Assembly (NCBI GenBank): GCA_025352045.1
Contig: JANXUD010000041.1
Span: 1-50,375, forward strand
From: Gammaproteobacteria bacterium
GTDB lineage: Bacteria; Pseudomonadota; Gammaproteobacteria; Xanthomonadales; Xanthomonadaceae
Reading direction: 5' to 3'
Length of the DNA stretch: 50,375 nucleotides
The notes beneath the pieces are model-generated. The model worked only from the letters and a program-made list of their open reading frames with translations, did no database searches and had not been told where the DNA came from. Positions 16,125 through 24,940 of this stretch are shown one piece after another. The position numbers and the translations under genes are program-made. Position 1 is the stretch's first letter; the number at the start of each line of letters is the position of its first letter.

Positions 16125-17270
16125 TCAGGACTCCGCCAGGCGCGCCAACACCGGCGCGACCTGCGCGGAACGCCCCAGCGCATCCCCGGTCGAGCGCAAG
16201 GCCGACGCCAGCGCGTCGCGGGTGTCCGCGCGCAAGGTGGCGTGGCCGACCTTGCGGCCCGCGCGCGCCGACTTGCCGTAATCGTGCCAATGGCCGCAGG
16301 CCTCGGCCAGCACCGGCAGCGGTGAAGGCAAGTCACCAATCCAGTTGAGCATGCAGGCGTGGCCGATCATCCGCGTGCTGCCCAGCGGCAGGCCGAGCAC
16401 GGCGCGCAGGTGGTTCTCGAACTGCGAGGTCTCCGAGCCTTCGATCGTCCAGTGCCCCGAGTTGTGCACCCGCGGCGCCATTTCGTTGGCGAGCAGGCGG
16501 CCGCCGCTGACGAACAGTTCCAACGCGAACACACCGACATAGTCGAGCGCTTCGGCGATGCGGCGGGCATGCCCGATGGCCTCGACCACCAGGCTTGACG
16601 GCAGCGAGGCCGGCGCCAGGCTGGCCGACAGGATGCCGCTCTCGTGCCAGTTCTCGGTCAGCGGCCAGGTGCGGAATTCCCCGTCGCGCGCGCGCACGGC
16701 CAGCACGGACACCTCGCGCTCGAAGGGAATGAAGGCCTCGAGGATCAGCCCGACCGACGCCGCCTGCGCACCCAGCGCATCCCATGCCGCGTCCACGTCG
16801 GCCAGGGTGCGCAGGCGGAATTGTCCCTTGCCGTCGTAACCCAGGCGACGCGTCTTCAGGATGGCCGGCACGCCCTGCGCCGCGACCGCACGGTCCAGGT
16901 CGGCCCGCGAGGTGATGTCGGTGAACTCCGGCACGTCGATGCCGAGCTCGCGGAACAGTGTCTTTTCCGCCAGTCTGTCCTGGGCGACGGCCAGTGCGCG
17001 CGGGCTCGGGAATACCGGCACGCGCTCGGCCAGCCAGCGCGCCGATTCTGCCGGCACGTTTTCGAAATCGAAGGTCGCCACGTCCACCCGCGCCGCAAAC
17101 TCGGCCAGGCCTGCTTCGTCGCGGTAATCGGCCTGCAGGCTGGGCACGAATTGCGCCGCGCAGGCGTCGACGGTGGCGTCGAGCACCAGGAAGCGCAGGC
17201 CAAGCGGCGCGCCGGAAAGCGCGAGCATGCGGGCCAGTTGCCCGCCGCCGAGGATGCCGACCGTGGTCAC
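16125..17270 (-). CDS. purK: 5-(carboxyamino)imidazole ribonucleotide synthase PurK (381 aa)
   Basis: ATP-grasp enzyme that makes N5-CAIR from AIR, bicarbonate and ATP in purine synthesis. N-terminal [15 protein letters not shown] is the PurK signature; the ATP-grasp core shows [32 protein letters not shown] and [29 protein letters not shown] start at 17270 is chosen because it puts this motif at the N-terminus and overlaps the purE stop as GTGA. Length is normal. Translational coupling with purE ensures paired supply of N5-CAIR and its mutase. Confidence 0.93.
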   Translation of the reverse strand: MTTVGILGGGQLARMLALSGAPLGLRFLVLDATVDACAAQFVPSLQADYRDEAGLAEFAARVDVATFDFENVPAESARWLAERVPVFPSPRALAVAQDRLAEKTLFRELGIDVPEFTDITSRADLDRAVAAQGVPAILKTRRLGYDGKGQFRLRTLADVDAAWDALGAQAASVGLILEAFIPFEREVSVLAVRARDGEFRTWPLTENWHESGILSASLAPASLPSSLVVEAIGHARRIAEALDYVGVFALELFVSGGRLLANEMAPRVHNSGHWTIEGSETSQFENHLRAVLGLPLGSTRMIGHACMLNWIGDLPSPLPVLAEACGHWHDYGKSARAGRKVGHATLRADTRDALASALRSTGDALGRSAQVAPVLARLAES

Positions 17271-17785
17271 GCCGGCCGTGGATCGGGCTGGTCGAGCACG
17301 TCCTGGGTCTGCCTGCCGCGGAAGGCCTCGAGCGCCGCGGCGATGACGGGGTCGGAAAGCGCCAGGATGGAGGCCGCGAACAAGCCGGCATTCGCGGCGC
17401 CGGCCGCGCCGATGGCGAAGGTGGCAACCGGAACCCCGGCTGGCATCTGCACGATGGACAGCAGGGAGTCGAGGCCATTGAGGGTCTTGCCCTGGACCGG
17501 CACGCCCAGCACCGGCAGCGCGGTCTTGGCCGACAGCATCCCGGGCAGGTGCGCCGCGCCACCGGCGCCGGCGACGATGACCTTGATGCCACGCGCCGCG
17601 GCCTGTTCGGCGTAGCGGAACAGCAAATCGGGCGTGCGGTGCGCCGACACCACCTGGACTTCGCAGGGCACGCCCAGCAACTCGAGCTTGGCCACCGCGT
17701 GCTGCATCGTCTCCCAGTCGCTGCGTGATCCCATCACGACGCCGACCAGTGGCCTTGCCGTGGATAGCGGAGGGCTCGCGTTCAT
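17267..17785 (-). CDS. purE: N5-CAIR mutase PurE (172 aa)
   Basis: Class I PurE, moving the carboxylate of N5-CAIR to give CAIR. The signature [16 protein letters not shown], the VSAHRTPD motif and [11 protein letters not shown] are all present, with [32 protein letters not shown] in the core. The start at 17785 gives a short N-terminal tail before the Rossmann-like first strand. It precedes purK and is divergent from the Trm112-like gene. Confidence 0.95.
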   Translation of the reverse strand: MNASPPLSTARPLVGVVMGSRSDWETMQHAVAKLELLGVPCEVQVVSAHRTPDLLFRYAEQAAARGIKVIVAGAGGAAHLPGMLSAKTALPVLGVPVQGKTLNGLDSLLSIVQMPAGVPVATFAIGAAGAANAGLFAASILALSDPVIAAALEAFRGRQTQDVLDQPDPRPA

Positions 17786-17899
17786 CAGGTCCGACTCGGT
17801 GGCGGGAACGGGCGGCGGGACGCCGGGCGCCGCAGGTTGCGAACAACCGATGCGGCGGACGGCGTATTCTAGACGCATCCCGCCCCCGACCCGCGAACC

Positions 17900-18166
17900 A
17901 TGGACCGCAAACTGCTCGACATCCTGTGCTGCCCCGCCAGCAAGCAGCCGTTGGCCCTGCTCAACAAGGCCGAACTCGAGGCACTCAACGCCGCCATCGC
18001 GAACGGCGGCCTGTTGCGCGTGGACGGCTCGGTCCAGTCGGAGCCCGTCCGCGAAGGCCTGATCACCCGCGACCACCAGACCATTTACCGGATCGACGAC
18101 GGCATCCCGGTGTTGCTTGCCGACGAAGGCATCGCCACGGCCCTGGTCGCCGACTTCCCGCGTTGA
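17900..18166 (+). CDS. Trm112-like / UPF0434 (YcaR) protein (88 aa)
   Basis: Small protein [18 protein letters not shown]..., the UPF0434/Trm112 beginning, with the [18 protein letters not shown]-terminal motif. In eukaryotes Trm112 activates several methyltransferases; in bacteria the free form has no settled role. One CCP cysteine pair is present but the second zinc pair is lost, as is common in the bacterial group. The Prodigal-like choice of ATG at 17900 fits the motif exactly. Stop is just before the nadC region. Confidence 0.88.
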   Translation: MDRKLLDILCCPASKQPLALLNKAELEALNAAIANGGLLRVDGSVQSEPVREGLITRDHQTIYRIDDGIPVLLADEGIATALVADFPR

Positions 18167-18228
18167 GCGCCGGCCCGACGACCGCGCCGTCGCGCGGCAG
18201 CGCCAGCGCAAGCGGCACAGGCGACAGC

Positions 18229-19098
18229 GTGGGCCTGGCAGGCATCGTGCCTCCGCCCGAAGTCGTCGTTGCCGCGGACGTGGCGCGCGCCCTGGCCGAA
18301 GACATCGGCGACGGCGACGCCACCGCCGACCTGCTCGAGGACCTGCCCGCGCGGGCCTACGTGGTTGCCAAGGACACGGCTGTGATCGCCGGCCGCCCCT
18401 GGTTCGACGCCTGTTTTCGCCAGCTCGATCCCGGAATGCGCATCGACTGGCGCATCGCCGAAGGCGCGCGTGCCGTCCCGGGCCAGGTCCTGTGCACCCT
18501 GGCCGGTCGCACCCGCGCCCTGGTGTCGGCCGAGCGCAGCGCCCTGAATTTCCTGCAGACCCTGTCGGGCACCGCGACGCGCACCGCCGAGTACGTGGCC
18601 GCGCTGGCCGGCACGCGCACCCGCGTGCTCGACACCCGCAAGACACTGCCCGGCCTGCGCATCGCGCAGAAGTACGCCGTGCGCGCCGGCGGCGGCTGCA
18701 ACCACCGCATGGGACTGCACGATGCGGTGATGCTGAAGGAAAACCATATCGCCGCAGCGGGCTCGATCGCCGCCGCGGCGGCGCGGGCGCGCGCCCTGCA
18801 CCCATCGCTGCCGCTGATCATTGAAGTCGAATCGCTGGACGAACTGGCGCAGGCGCTGGATGCCGGCTGCGCGCGCATCCTGGTGGACGACTTCAGCGCG
18901 TCCGACCTGCGCGACGCCGTGCGCGTCGCCGCCGGGCGCATCCCGCTGGAAGTCTCCGGCGGCGTGGAACTGGCACGGCTGCGCGAGATCGCCGACACCG
19001 GCGTGGACTATGTGTCGGTCGGCGCGCTGACCAAGCACGTGCGCGCGGTCGACCTGTCGCTGCGCATGGGCGAACCGCCGGAACAGCCCCCCGCGTAG
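18229..19098 (+). CDS. nadC: Quinolinate phosphoribosyltransferase NadC (289 aa)
   Basis: Makes nicotinate mononucleotide from quinolinate and PRPP in NAD synthesis. Family motifs: [74 protein letters not shown], and the end [10 protein letters not shown]. Start is uncertain: GTG at 18229 gives a normal length and has AGGCG nearby; a TTG at 18163 overlapping the Trm112-like stop (TTGA) would give 311 aa with an Ala/Ser-rich extension. The second reading would mean translational coupling. Confidence 0.92.
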   Translation: MGLAGIVPPPEVVVAADVARALAEDIGDGDATADLLEDLPARAYVVAKDTAVIAGRPWFDACFRQLDPGMRIDWRIAEGARAVPGQVLCTLAGRTRALVSAERSALNFLQTLSGTATRTAEYVAALAGTRTRVLDTRKTLPGLRIAQKYAVRAGGGCNHRMGLHDAVMLKENHIAAAGSIAAAAARARALHPSLPLIIEVESLDELAQALDAGCARILVDDFSASDLRDAVRVAAGRIPLEVSGGVELARLREIADTGVDYVSVGALTKHVRAVDLSLRMGEPPEQPPA

Positions 19099-19104
19099 GT
19101 CGCG

Positions 19105-19890
19105 TCAGGCCTGCGAATGCCGGACCAGCAGGGCGATCACCACGACTGCGGCAAGGGTCAGCAGGATCGAGGCCCACATCTGCATCTGCTGCGTGCGGGT
19201 GGCGCGCGACGCCGGCGACGCCGCGGCCGCGGGCGGCTGGCCGATCTCGGCGCCCGGCGCCACCAGGATGAAGCGCACCGCGTCCAGGCGCAGTTCGTCG
19301 CCGGGGCGCAGGAAGCCCTGCTGGACCCGCTTGTCGTTGACATAGGTGCCGTTGGCGCTGCCCAGGTCCTCGACCGTGAGTCCGTCCTGGGTCGGCTTGA
19401 CCATCGCGTGCCGGCGCGACATCTCATCGGCAGGCACCGAAATGTCGCACTCCGCTGCCCGACCCAGCACGACCGGACCGGTCACCGGATACACCTTGCC
19501 GAACACCGCGCCGGACACGCCCCGCAGCAGGAACCGGGGCAGGGCCATGCGGACGCGGGTGGCGTTGCCATCCTCGTCGGCGGCGGCGGACTGCGCCGAG
19601 CGTGCTTCCTCGACCACGACGAAACGCGCCAGCACGGGACCAATGGCGACCGTGTCGCCGGAGCGCAGGCCCATGATGTCGGCGACCGCCTTGCCGTTCA
19701 CCGCCACCGCGCCCCCGTCGGCCGGGACCTGGAGGTTGGCGCCGTTGGCGGTGATGTGGATGACGCAATGCGTCGGCTGTACGCCCGGTTGCGCCAGGAC
19801 AATGGCGGAACCGGGGTCCGAACCGATGCGGTTGGGGCCGGGATGCAGCAGGACCTGGCCGTGCTCGCCGTTCGGAAACACCAGTTTCAT
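19105..19890 (-). CDS. Double FHA-domain protein with C-terminal membrane anchor (261 aa)
   Basis: Two forkhead-associated domains. The second (about 128-205) is canonical: VVLGRAAECDISVP, EMSRRHAMV and SANGTYVNDKRV match the phosphothreonine-binding GR/SRRH/NGT motifs. The first (about 1-92: NRIGSDPGSAIVL, THCVIHI, VNGKAV) is degenerate. An Ala/Pro linker leads to one membrane helix (MWASILLTLAAVVVIALLV) at the C-terminus, so the FHA domains face the cytosol. GGAGGGC precedes the ATG. Such proteins usually read Ser/Thr kinase signals or work with type VI secretion; no kinase is visible here. Follows sspB after a hairpin. Confidence 0.85.
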   Translation of the reverse strand: MKLVFPNGEHGQVLLHPGPNRIGSDPGSAIVLAQPGVQPTHCVIHITANGANLQVPADGGAVAVNGKAVADIMGLRSGDTVAIGPVLARFVVVEEARSAQSAAADEDGNATRVRMALPRFLLRGVSGAVFGKVYPVTGPVVLGRAAECDISVPADEMSRRHAMVKPTQDGLTVEDLGSANGTYVNDKRVQQGFLRPGDELRLDAVRFILVAPGAEIGQPPAAAASPASRATRTQQMQMWASILLTLAAVVVIALLVRHSQA

Positions 19891-19911
19891 CTTCGCCCTC
19901 CGCGAAAGAAC

Positions 19912-19931
19912 AGGCCGCCCGCGGGCGGCCT
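19912..19931 (-). terminator. Hairpin between sspB and the FHA gene
   Basis: AGGCCGCCC (19912-19920) and GGGCGGCCT (19923-19931) form a 9-bp stem with a 2-base gap. On the minus strand it is followed by TGTTCTTTC, a weak T-rich tail. It could partly end the sspAB transcript. Confidence 0.45.
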
Positions 19932-19950
19932 GGGGGACAATCTTAGCCGA

Positions 19951-20352
19951 CTACTTCACCACCCGCAGGTGGCCGCCGCGCTTGGGCCCGGGCTCGTCCC
20001 CCGGTGGCGGCGTTTCGTCCGGGCCGTCTTCGGCCACGCTTCCCCCGTCTTCGGGCAGCATCATGCCCTGGCCCGTTTCCTGGGCATAGATGGCCAGGAC
20101 CGACGCGACCGGCACGATCACGTCCTGGCTGACGCCGCCGAAGCGCGCCTTGAAGCGGACTTCCCGGTTGCCCAGCTGGAGTTGCGCGACCGCACGCGCG
20201 GCGATGTTGAGCACCACGCGGCCATCCTTCACCGTCGAGGCCGGGACCTGGACGCCCTCGCCGAGGGCATCGACCAGCAAGTGCGGGGTCATGCCGTTGT
20301 CGCCAATCCACTCATACAGGGCCCGCAGGAGGTACGGGCGGTTGGAGCTCAT
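19951..20352 (-). CDS. sspB: ClpXP adaptor SspB (133 aa)
   Basis: Specificity-enhancing factor that delivers ssrA-tagged proteins to ClpXP. The N-terminal domain (RPYLLRALYEWIGDNGMTPHLLVDA; VVLNIAARAVAQLQLG; VRFKARFGG) is highly similar to E. coli SspB; a flexible acidic linker leads to the C-terminal ClpX-docking tail GGHLRVVK. ATG at 20352 is given here; an in-frame GTG at 20370 overlapping the sspA stop (GTGA), with GGGA upstream, is an equally fair start. Operon with sspA. Confidence 0.94.
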   Translation of the reverse strand: MSSNRPYLLRALYEWIGDNGMTPHLLVDALGEGVQVPASTVKDGRVVLNIAARAVAQLQLGNREVRFKARFGGVSQDVIVPVASVLAIYAQETGQGMMLPEDGGSVAEDGPDETPPPGDEPGPKRGGHLRVVK

Positions 20353-20366
20353 CGTCGGTGCATTGC

Positions 20367-21002
20367 TCACGCAGGGATTTCCCGCAACAGCTTTTCCTCG
20401 GGGGTCATGCTGCGCAGGAATCCCGGGTTGCGGAAGATGCGCTGGCCGTAGTCCTCGATGACCTTGGCCTCCTTGGGCAGGACGATGCCCAGCGCGGGAA
20501 GCCGGTAAACGATCGGCGCCACCGCACAGTCGGCGAGGCTCATCTCGGAGTTGAGGAAGAAGCGCGCGGCCTTGAACAGCGGCAGCGCCGCCAGCAGCAG
20601 TTCCTTCAGGCGCTTGCGCCCGGCTTCGGCCTGGACGCGGCTGCCGTTCTGGATCGCCTGCACGTGCGGCACCCATTCCAGTTCGACCCGCAGCATCGCC
20701 AGCCGCAAGCGCGCGCGCGACAACGGGTCCACGGGCATGAGCGGCGGGTGCGGATAGCGTTCGTCCAGGTATTCGCTCACCACGGAGGCGGCGTACAGGA
20801 CCAGGTCGCGGTCCACCAGGGTGGGCACGGAATGATAGGGATTGAGGTCGAGCAGGTCTTCGGGCGGATTGGCGGTATCCACCGGCACCAGGTCGTAGCT
20901 CACGCCCTTGGCGGCCAGGACGAGCCGCACGCGGTGGCAGACGACGCAGTCCGGTGACGAGAACAGCGTCAGCGCGTTGCGGATTCGCGGACTTGCGGCC
21001 AT
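20367..21002 (-). CDS. sspA: Stringent starvation protein SspA, GST-fold (211 aa)
   Basis: RNA polymerase-associated protein with a thioredoxin-like N-terminal half (TLFSSPDCVVCHRVRLVLAAKG) and a GST C-terminal half (NSEMSLADCAVAPIVYRLPALGI). The PHP-like surface motif seen in E. coli SspA appears here as YPHPPLMP. Length is usual. It lies upstream of sspB and downstream of the cytochrome bc1 genes, the common order petABC-sspAB. Confidence 0.93.
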   Translation of the reverse strand: MAASPRIRNALTLFSSPDCVVCHRVRLVLAAKGVSYDLVPVDTANPPEDLLDLNPYHSVPTLVDRDLVLYAASVVSEYLDERYPHPPLMPVDPLSRARLRLAMLRVELEWVPHVQAIQNGSRVQAEAGRKRLKELLLAALPLFKAARFFLNSEMSLADCAVAPIVYRLPALGIVLPKEAKVIEDYGQRIFRNPGFLRSMTPEEKLLREIPA

Positions 21003-21096
21003 TACGGCACCTCGGCGGAGACACCGCGGCCCCCTGCCGGCGGTTGTCTCCCCCTACCCTGCCCAAACGCCCCGGATTGCGCAAGGTGGTGGAATG

Positions 21097-21123
21097 AAAA
21101 AGCCGCCCGCAGGCGGCTTTTTT
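21097..21123. terminator. Strong bidirectional terminator after petC
   Basis: AAAAAGCCGCC (21097-21107), loop CGCA, GGCGGCTTTTT (21112-21122). With T5 or more on both strands, it ends the petABC transcript 18 bases below the petC stop, separating it from sspAB. Confidence 0.92.
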
Positions 21124-21140
21124 GGCGGGACAAGCGTGAC

Positions 21141-21959
21141 TCAGTGCACGTCGCGCCAGTATTCGGCCTTCAGCAGGTAGGCCAACAGGGTCAGGAAGGC
21201 CAGGAACAGCACCACCCAGACGCCCATGGACTCGCGCTTGATCGCCGCCGGTTCACCCACGTAGGCCAGGAAGGCGCTGATGTCCCGGGCCGTGCGATCG
21301 AACTGCTCGGCGTCCTGGGTGCCCTTCTGGTGCTCGGGGATGGTGAAACCGGTGATGCAGCCACCCTGGTATTCACCGTGCGGGCAGGCTTCGGTCTCGC
21401 CGCCGCCGGCCGAATGCTTCGGCTCGGTGACTGCGTGCTGCACGCCCTGCATTTCCCACAGGACATGCGGCATCACCGCACCGGGGAACACGGTGTTGTT
21501 CCAGCCGGTCGGGCGCGACTCGTCCACGTAGAAGGACTTGAGGTAGTTGTAGATCCAGTCCGGACCCTGTTCCTTGGTCCGCGCGACCACGCTCAGGTCG
21601 GGCGGCGCCTTGCCCAGCCACTTGCCGCCCTGGTCGGCATCCAGGCCCGTGGCCATGGTGTCGCCGATGCGCGCGCCCGGCGCGAAGATCAGGTTCTTCT
21701 CCACCTGGTCCGCGGTCAGGCCAAGGTCCTCGGCCGTGCGCGAGTAGCGCTGGTAGCCGAGCGCATGGCAGCCCGAGCAGTAGTTCATGTACAGGGCGGC
21801 GCCGCGCTGCAGCGAGGCCTTGTCGGTCAGGTCCACCTGGGCCGAGGCCATGGCGCCCTCTTCGCCCGCCATCGCCACGACCGGCGACAGCGCGAGCACG
21901 AGCGCGATGGCGCGGAGGGAAAGCGCGCGGAACTTGGTCATGCCCAGCAACTTAGTCAT
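21141..21959 (-). CDS. petC: Cytochrome c1 of the bc1 complex (272 aa)
   Basis: Carries electrons from the Rieske centre to soluble cytochrome c on the periplasmic side. Signal peptide near the N-terminus (ALSLRAIALVLALSPVVAMA), haem c site CSGCH at 61-65, a candidate Met axial ligand in AVMPHVLWEM, and a C-terminal membrane anchor (VWVVLFLAFLTLLAYLL). The ATG at 21959 overlaps the petB stop by 8 bases; ATG at 21941 would give a cleaner signal peptide. Last gene of petABC. Confidence 0.95.
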   Translation of the reverse strand: MTKLLGMTKFRALSLRAIALVLALSPVVAMAGEEGAMASAQVDLTDKASLQRGAALYMNYCSGCHALGYQRYSRTAEDLGLTADQVEKNLIFAPGARIGDTMATGLDADQGGKWLGKAPPDLSVVARTKEQGPDWIYNYLKSFYVDESRPTGWNNTVFPGAVMPHVLWEMQGVQHAVTEPKHSAGGGETEACPHGEYQGGCITGFTIPEHQKGTQDAEQFDRTARDISAFLAYVGEPAAIKRESMGVWVVLFLAFLTLLAYLLKAEYWRDVH

Positions 21960-23208
21960 GCGTCGTCACCCGGTCAGGCACCTGCTTGAAGGACCCCATC
22001 CGGCTCCAGACCGGCATGGTCAGGAAGAACAGGAAATAGAACAGGGTCAGCGCGCGGGCGATCCAGGTCAGCGTCGCCGTGCCCGGGCGGGTGACCAGGT
22101 AGCCGAGCAGGACGAAGGTGAGCGTGAACAGCCCGATCATCACCTTGTGCAGCATCGGCCGGTAGCGGATCGACTTGACCGGGCTCCGGTCGAACCAGGG
22201 CAGGCCGAACATGATCAGCACCGCGCCGCCCATCACCAGCACGCCCCAGACCTGCGTGCCGAGGAAGGACGGCACCGAGCGCAGCATCATGTAGTAGGGC
22301 ATGAAGTACCACACCGGCTCCAGCGGGATCGGCGTGACCAGCGGGTTGGCGGGCACGAAGTTCGCCGGCTCCAGGAAGATGCCGAAGAAGTTCGGGATGA
22401 AGAACAGGATGAAGGCGGCGATGGTCAGGAAGAAGCAGGCCCCGAACAGGTCCTTCACCGTGTAGTACGGGTGGAACGGGATGCCGTCGCGCGGGATGTG
22501 CGTGACCGGGTCCTTGTTCTTCTTGATGTCCACGCCGTCGGGATTGTTCGAACCGACTTCGTGCAGCGCGCCCAGGTGCAATACGACAAGCAACAGGATG
22601 ACCAGGGGCAAGGCGACGACGTGCAAGGCGAAGAAGCGGTTCAGCGTGGCGTCCGCGATCAGGTAGTCGCCGCGGATCCACTCCGTGAGCCCCGTCCCGA
22701 TGACCGGGATGGTGCCGAACAGGTTGATGATCACCTGCGCGCCCCAGTAGCTCATCTGGCCCCAGGGCAGGACGTAGCCCATGAAGGCCTCGGCCATCAG
22801 GGTCAGGAAGATCAGCATGCCCAGCAGCCAGACCAGTTCGCGCGGCTTCTGGTAGGAGCCGTAGATCAGGGCGCGGAACATGTGCAGGTAGATAACGATG
22901 AAGAACAGCGACGCGCCGGTCGTGTGCATGTAGCGGATCAGCCAGCCGCCGGGCACGTCGCGCATGATGTATTCGACCGAGGCGAAGGCTTCCGCCGCGC
23001 TCGGCTTGTACTGCATGGTCAGGAAGATGCCGGTGACGATCTGGTTGACCAGCACCAGCATCGACAAGGCCCCGAAGAAATACCAGAGGTTGAAGTTCTT
23101 CGGCGCGTAGTACTCGCTCATGTGCTTGCGGTAGAAGGGCATCAGGCCCGGAGCCCGCTCCTCCACCCAGCCCATCCCGCCGTTCATTGCTCGGGTGATG
23201 AAGTTCAT
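21952..23208 (-). CDS. petB: Cytochrome b of the bc1 complex (418 aa)
   Basis: Membrane core of ubiquinol:cytochrome c oxidoreductase. The full-length mitochondrial-type b chain is present: Qo-site signature PVWYFMPYYM (PEWY variant PVWY), haem ligand helices with RYMHTTGASLFF and FFALHVVALPL, and VLPWGQMSYWGAQVI. ATG overlaps the petA stop as TGATG. PVWY in place of PEWY is the form noted in some gammaproteobacteria; it removes the Qo-site Glu and would alter quinol proton transfer. Confidence 0.95.
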   Translation of the reverse strand: MNFITRAMNGGMGWVEERAPGLMPFYRKHMSEYYAPKNFNLWYFFGALSMLVLVNQIVTGIFLTMQYKPSAAEAFASVEYIMRDVPGGWLIRYMHTTGASLFFIVIYLHMFRALIYGSYQKPRELVWLLGMLIFLTLMAEAFMGYVLPWGQMSYWGAQVIINLFGTIPVIGTGLTEWIRGDYLIADATLNRFFALHVVALPLVILLLVVLHLGALHEVGSNNPDGVDIKKNKDPVTHIPRDGIPFHPYYTVKDLFGACFFLTIAAFILFFIPNFFGIFLEPANFVPANPLVTPIPLEPVWYFMPYYMMLRSVPSFLGTQVWGVLVMGGAVLIMFGLPWFDRSPVKSIRYRPMLHKVMIGLFTLTFVLLGYLVTRPGTATLTWIARALTLFYFLFFLTMPVWSRMGSFKQVPDRVTTHD

Positions 23209-23813
23209 CAGGCGGCTCCGTCAGGCGCGACGCCGATCACCAGGTGCGTGGCGTCGACGAAATGGTAGGGCGGGATCGCCAGGTTCGATGGCGCGGGCAC
23301 GCCCTGGAAGACGCGGCCGGCCAGGTCGAAGCGCGACTGGTGACAGGGGCAGTAGAAGCCGCCCTTCCACGCCGCGTCGAAGCCCTGGGGCTGCATTTCC
23401 GGGTAGTAGCCGGGCGAGCAGCCCAGGTGCGTGCAGATGCCGACGATCACCGCGATCTCTGGCTTGATCGCCCGGGTCTCGTTCTTGGCGAAGGCCGGGG
23501 TCTGGTCGGCATTGTCCGACTTCGGATCCACCAGGCGCGGGTCAAGGGTGGGCAGCGCGGCGACCTGCTCGGGCGTGCGCTTGAAGATCCACACCGGCTT
23601 GCCGCGCCACTGCACGATCATGCGCATGCCGGGCTCGTTGTCGATCTTGCCGATGTCCACGTCGACCGGCGCACCGGCGTTCTGTGCGCGGGCGCTGGGC
23701 TTCCACGAGGTGACGAAGGGGACGGCCGCGAATCCAACGCCCACCGCACCGACCACGGCCGTGGTGGCGGTCAGGAAGCGGCGTCGACCCGAATGAACCT
23801 CATCGTTGGCCAT
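23208..23813 (-). CDS. petA: Rieske iron-sulfur subunit of the bc1 complex (201 aa)
   Basis: [2Fe-2S] protein. The N-terminus has a twin-arginine signal/anchor, SGRRRFLTATTAVVGAVGVG, retained as the membrane anchor in this family. The cluster-binding boxes are CTHLGC (127-132) and CPCHQS (155-160). GGAGGGCCGA precedes the ATG at 23813, which supports this start over one 21 codons upstream. First gene of petABC. Confidence 0.96.
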   Translation of the reverse strand: MANDEVHSGRRRFLTATTAVVGAVGVGFAAVPFVTSWKPSARAQNAGAPVDVDIGKIDNEPGMRMIVQWRGKPVWIFKRTPEQVAALPTLDPRLVDPKSDNADQTPAFAKNETRAIKPEIAVIVGICTHLGCSPGYYPEMQPQGFDAAWKGGFYCPCHQSRFDLAGRVFQGVPAPSNLAIPPYHFVDATHLVIGVAPDGAA

Positions 23814-23875
23814 TCGGCCCTCCGAAGACTTGCAAAGGTGGCGGGGCGGCGGCACGACCGTCCCAAAGACCGCCA

Positions 23876-23881
23876 ATTGTA
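23876..23881 (-). promoter_or_regulatory. Candidate -10 element for petABC
   Basis: TACAAT on the minus strand, in the short gap between the upstream terminator and petA, would start RNA about 56 bases before the ATG. The best -35 match (TTTGCG, 16 bases upstream) is poor and lies inside the upstream terminator hairpin. Confidence 0.4.
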
Positions 23882-23913
23882 ACGAAAAAAAAACCGGCGC
23901 AAAGGCCGGTTTT
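23882..23913 (-). terminator. Strong intrinsic terminator of the lytic transglycosylase gene
   Basis: Stem AAACCGGC (23891-23898) with GCCGGTTT (23905-23912), loop GCAAAG. On the minus strand it is followed by a run of T nine bases long. Confidence 0.9.
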
Positions 23914-23918
23914 CCCGA

Positions 23919-24824
23919 TCAGTTCCTGGCCAGGGCCGTTCGATAGCGGTCGGCGAGCTGTCCGACGCGCTGCACGTAGCGCTGGGTTTCCGAATACGGG
24001 GGCACGCCACCGCTCCGGTCCACCGCGCCTTCGCCTGCGTTGTAGGCCGCCGCGACCAGGGTCAGGTCGGAGCTGTAGCGCTTCATCAGCCAGGCCAGGT
24101 ACTGCACGCCGCCGCGGATGTTCTGCCCCGGATCGAAGGGGTCGGACACGCCGAAGCGCGACGCCGTGGCCGGGATCAGCTGCATCAGGCCCTGGGCGCC
24201 CGCATGGGACAGCGCGTTGGGCCGGTAGGCCGATTCGGCGTGGATGATCGCCCGCACCACCGCCTCGTCAACACCGTAGAGCAGGGAAGCGCTGTGGATC
24301 TCGCTGGCGAACGATGAGGTATTGAGCCGGAGCGTGCCGAAATTCACGCCCGGCAGGCTGCCGCAGGCGAAGCAGGTCTCGACGTAGCTGAAGAGCAGGG
24401 TGGAGGCCGCCACGCCGCGCGGCCGCACATTGGTGTAGTGGACGACGCCATCCTTCTGGAACCGGTACACCGCCCCGTGCAGGACGCGCGCGCCGGCCAC
24501 CTGCTGCGTCGGAAGCGCCGTGCCGCCTGCCGAGGTCTGGAAGACCACCTTTCGCTCCGTCGGCGCCACGGCGGCGGCGGTCGACGCGGCGGCCACCTGC
24601 GGCTGGCGCAGCGGATTGGCGATCGGCATCAGCGCCGAGGTCTTGGGCGTGAAACTGGACAGGCGCGACGGCGCCGAATGCGCCACCGCTTTGCAGACGG
24701 CGTTGGCGACACGCTTGCTTGCGTAATTCGGGATGCCGTCGCTGCCCACGCACCGATACACCGTGCCGGCGACGGCGGGGCCGGCGAGCAGCAGGCTGAA
24801 CAGGACGGTAACGAAACGGCGCAT
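23919..24824 (-). CDS. SLT-type lytic transglycosylase with DUF4124-like segments (301 aa)
   Basis: Secreted protein: signal peptide MRRFVTVLFSLLLAGPAVA. Residues about 20-50 (TVYRCVGSDGIPNYASKRV) and 115-135 (YRFQKDGVVHYTNVRP) look like two DUF4124-type motifs. The C-terminal SLT domain (about 185-295) has the catalytic Glu in HAESAYRPNALSHAGAQGLMQLIPATA and the AAYNAGEGAV motif. It cleaves the MurNAc-GlcNAc bond of peptidoglycan in the periplasm. Single gene with its own terminator, divergent from miaB. Target role (growth, turnover or secretion) not evident. Confidence 0.92.
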   Translation of the reverse strand: MRRFVTVLFSLLLAGPAVAGTVYRCVGSDGIPNYASKRVANAVCKAVAHSAPSRLSSFTPKTSALMPIANPLRQPQVAAASTAAAVAPTERKVVFQTSAGGTALPTQQVAGARVLHGAVYRFQKDGVVHYTNVRPRGVAASTLLFSYVETCFACGSLPGVNFGTLRLNTSSFASEIHSASLLYGVDEAVVRAIIHAESAYRPNALSHAGAQGLMQLIPATASRFGVSDPFDPGQNIRGGVQYLAWLMKRYSSDLTLVAAAYNAGEGAVDRSGGVPPYSETQRYVQRVGQLADRYRTALARN

Positions 24825-24903
24825 GAGCCGGAGTTTCTACCCATCCCCGTGGAATTCCAAGTACTTAGGTCACACAACGGTGGCTGAAGCCGGGGACGGA
24901 CCC

Positions 24904-24909
24904 TACAAT
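24904..24909 (+). promoter_or_regulatory. Candidate -10 element for miaB
   Basis: TACAAT in a GC-rich gap, 31 bases before the miaB start. No convincing -35 at 17 bases (TGGCTG). Confidence 0.4.
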
Positions 24910-24940
24910 TGCGGACCCTGTCCCGACCGGAATCAGCGCC

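Noticed and set aside
17837-17870. Sigma-70 promoter upstream of the Trm112-like gene (TTGCGA ... TATTCT)
   Set aside because: The spacing between the two boxes is 22 bases, too long for a standard promoter.
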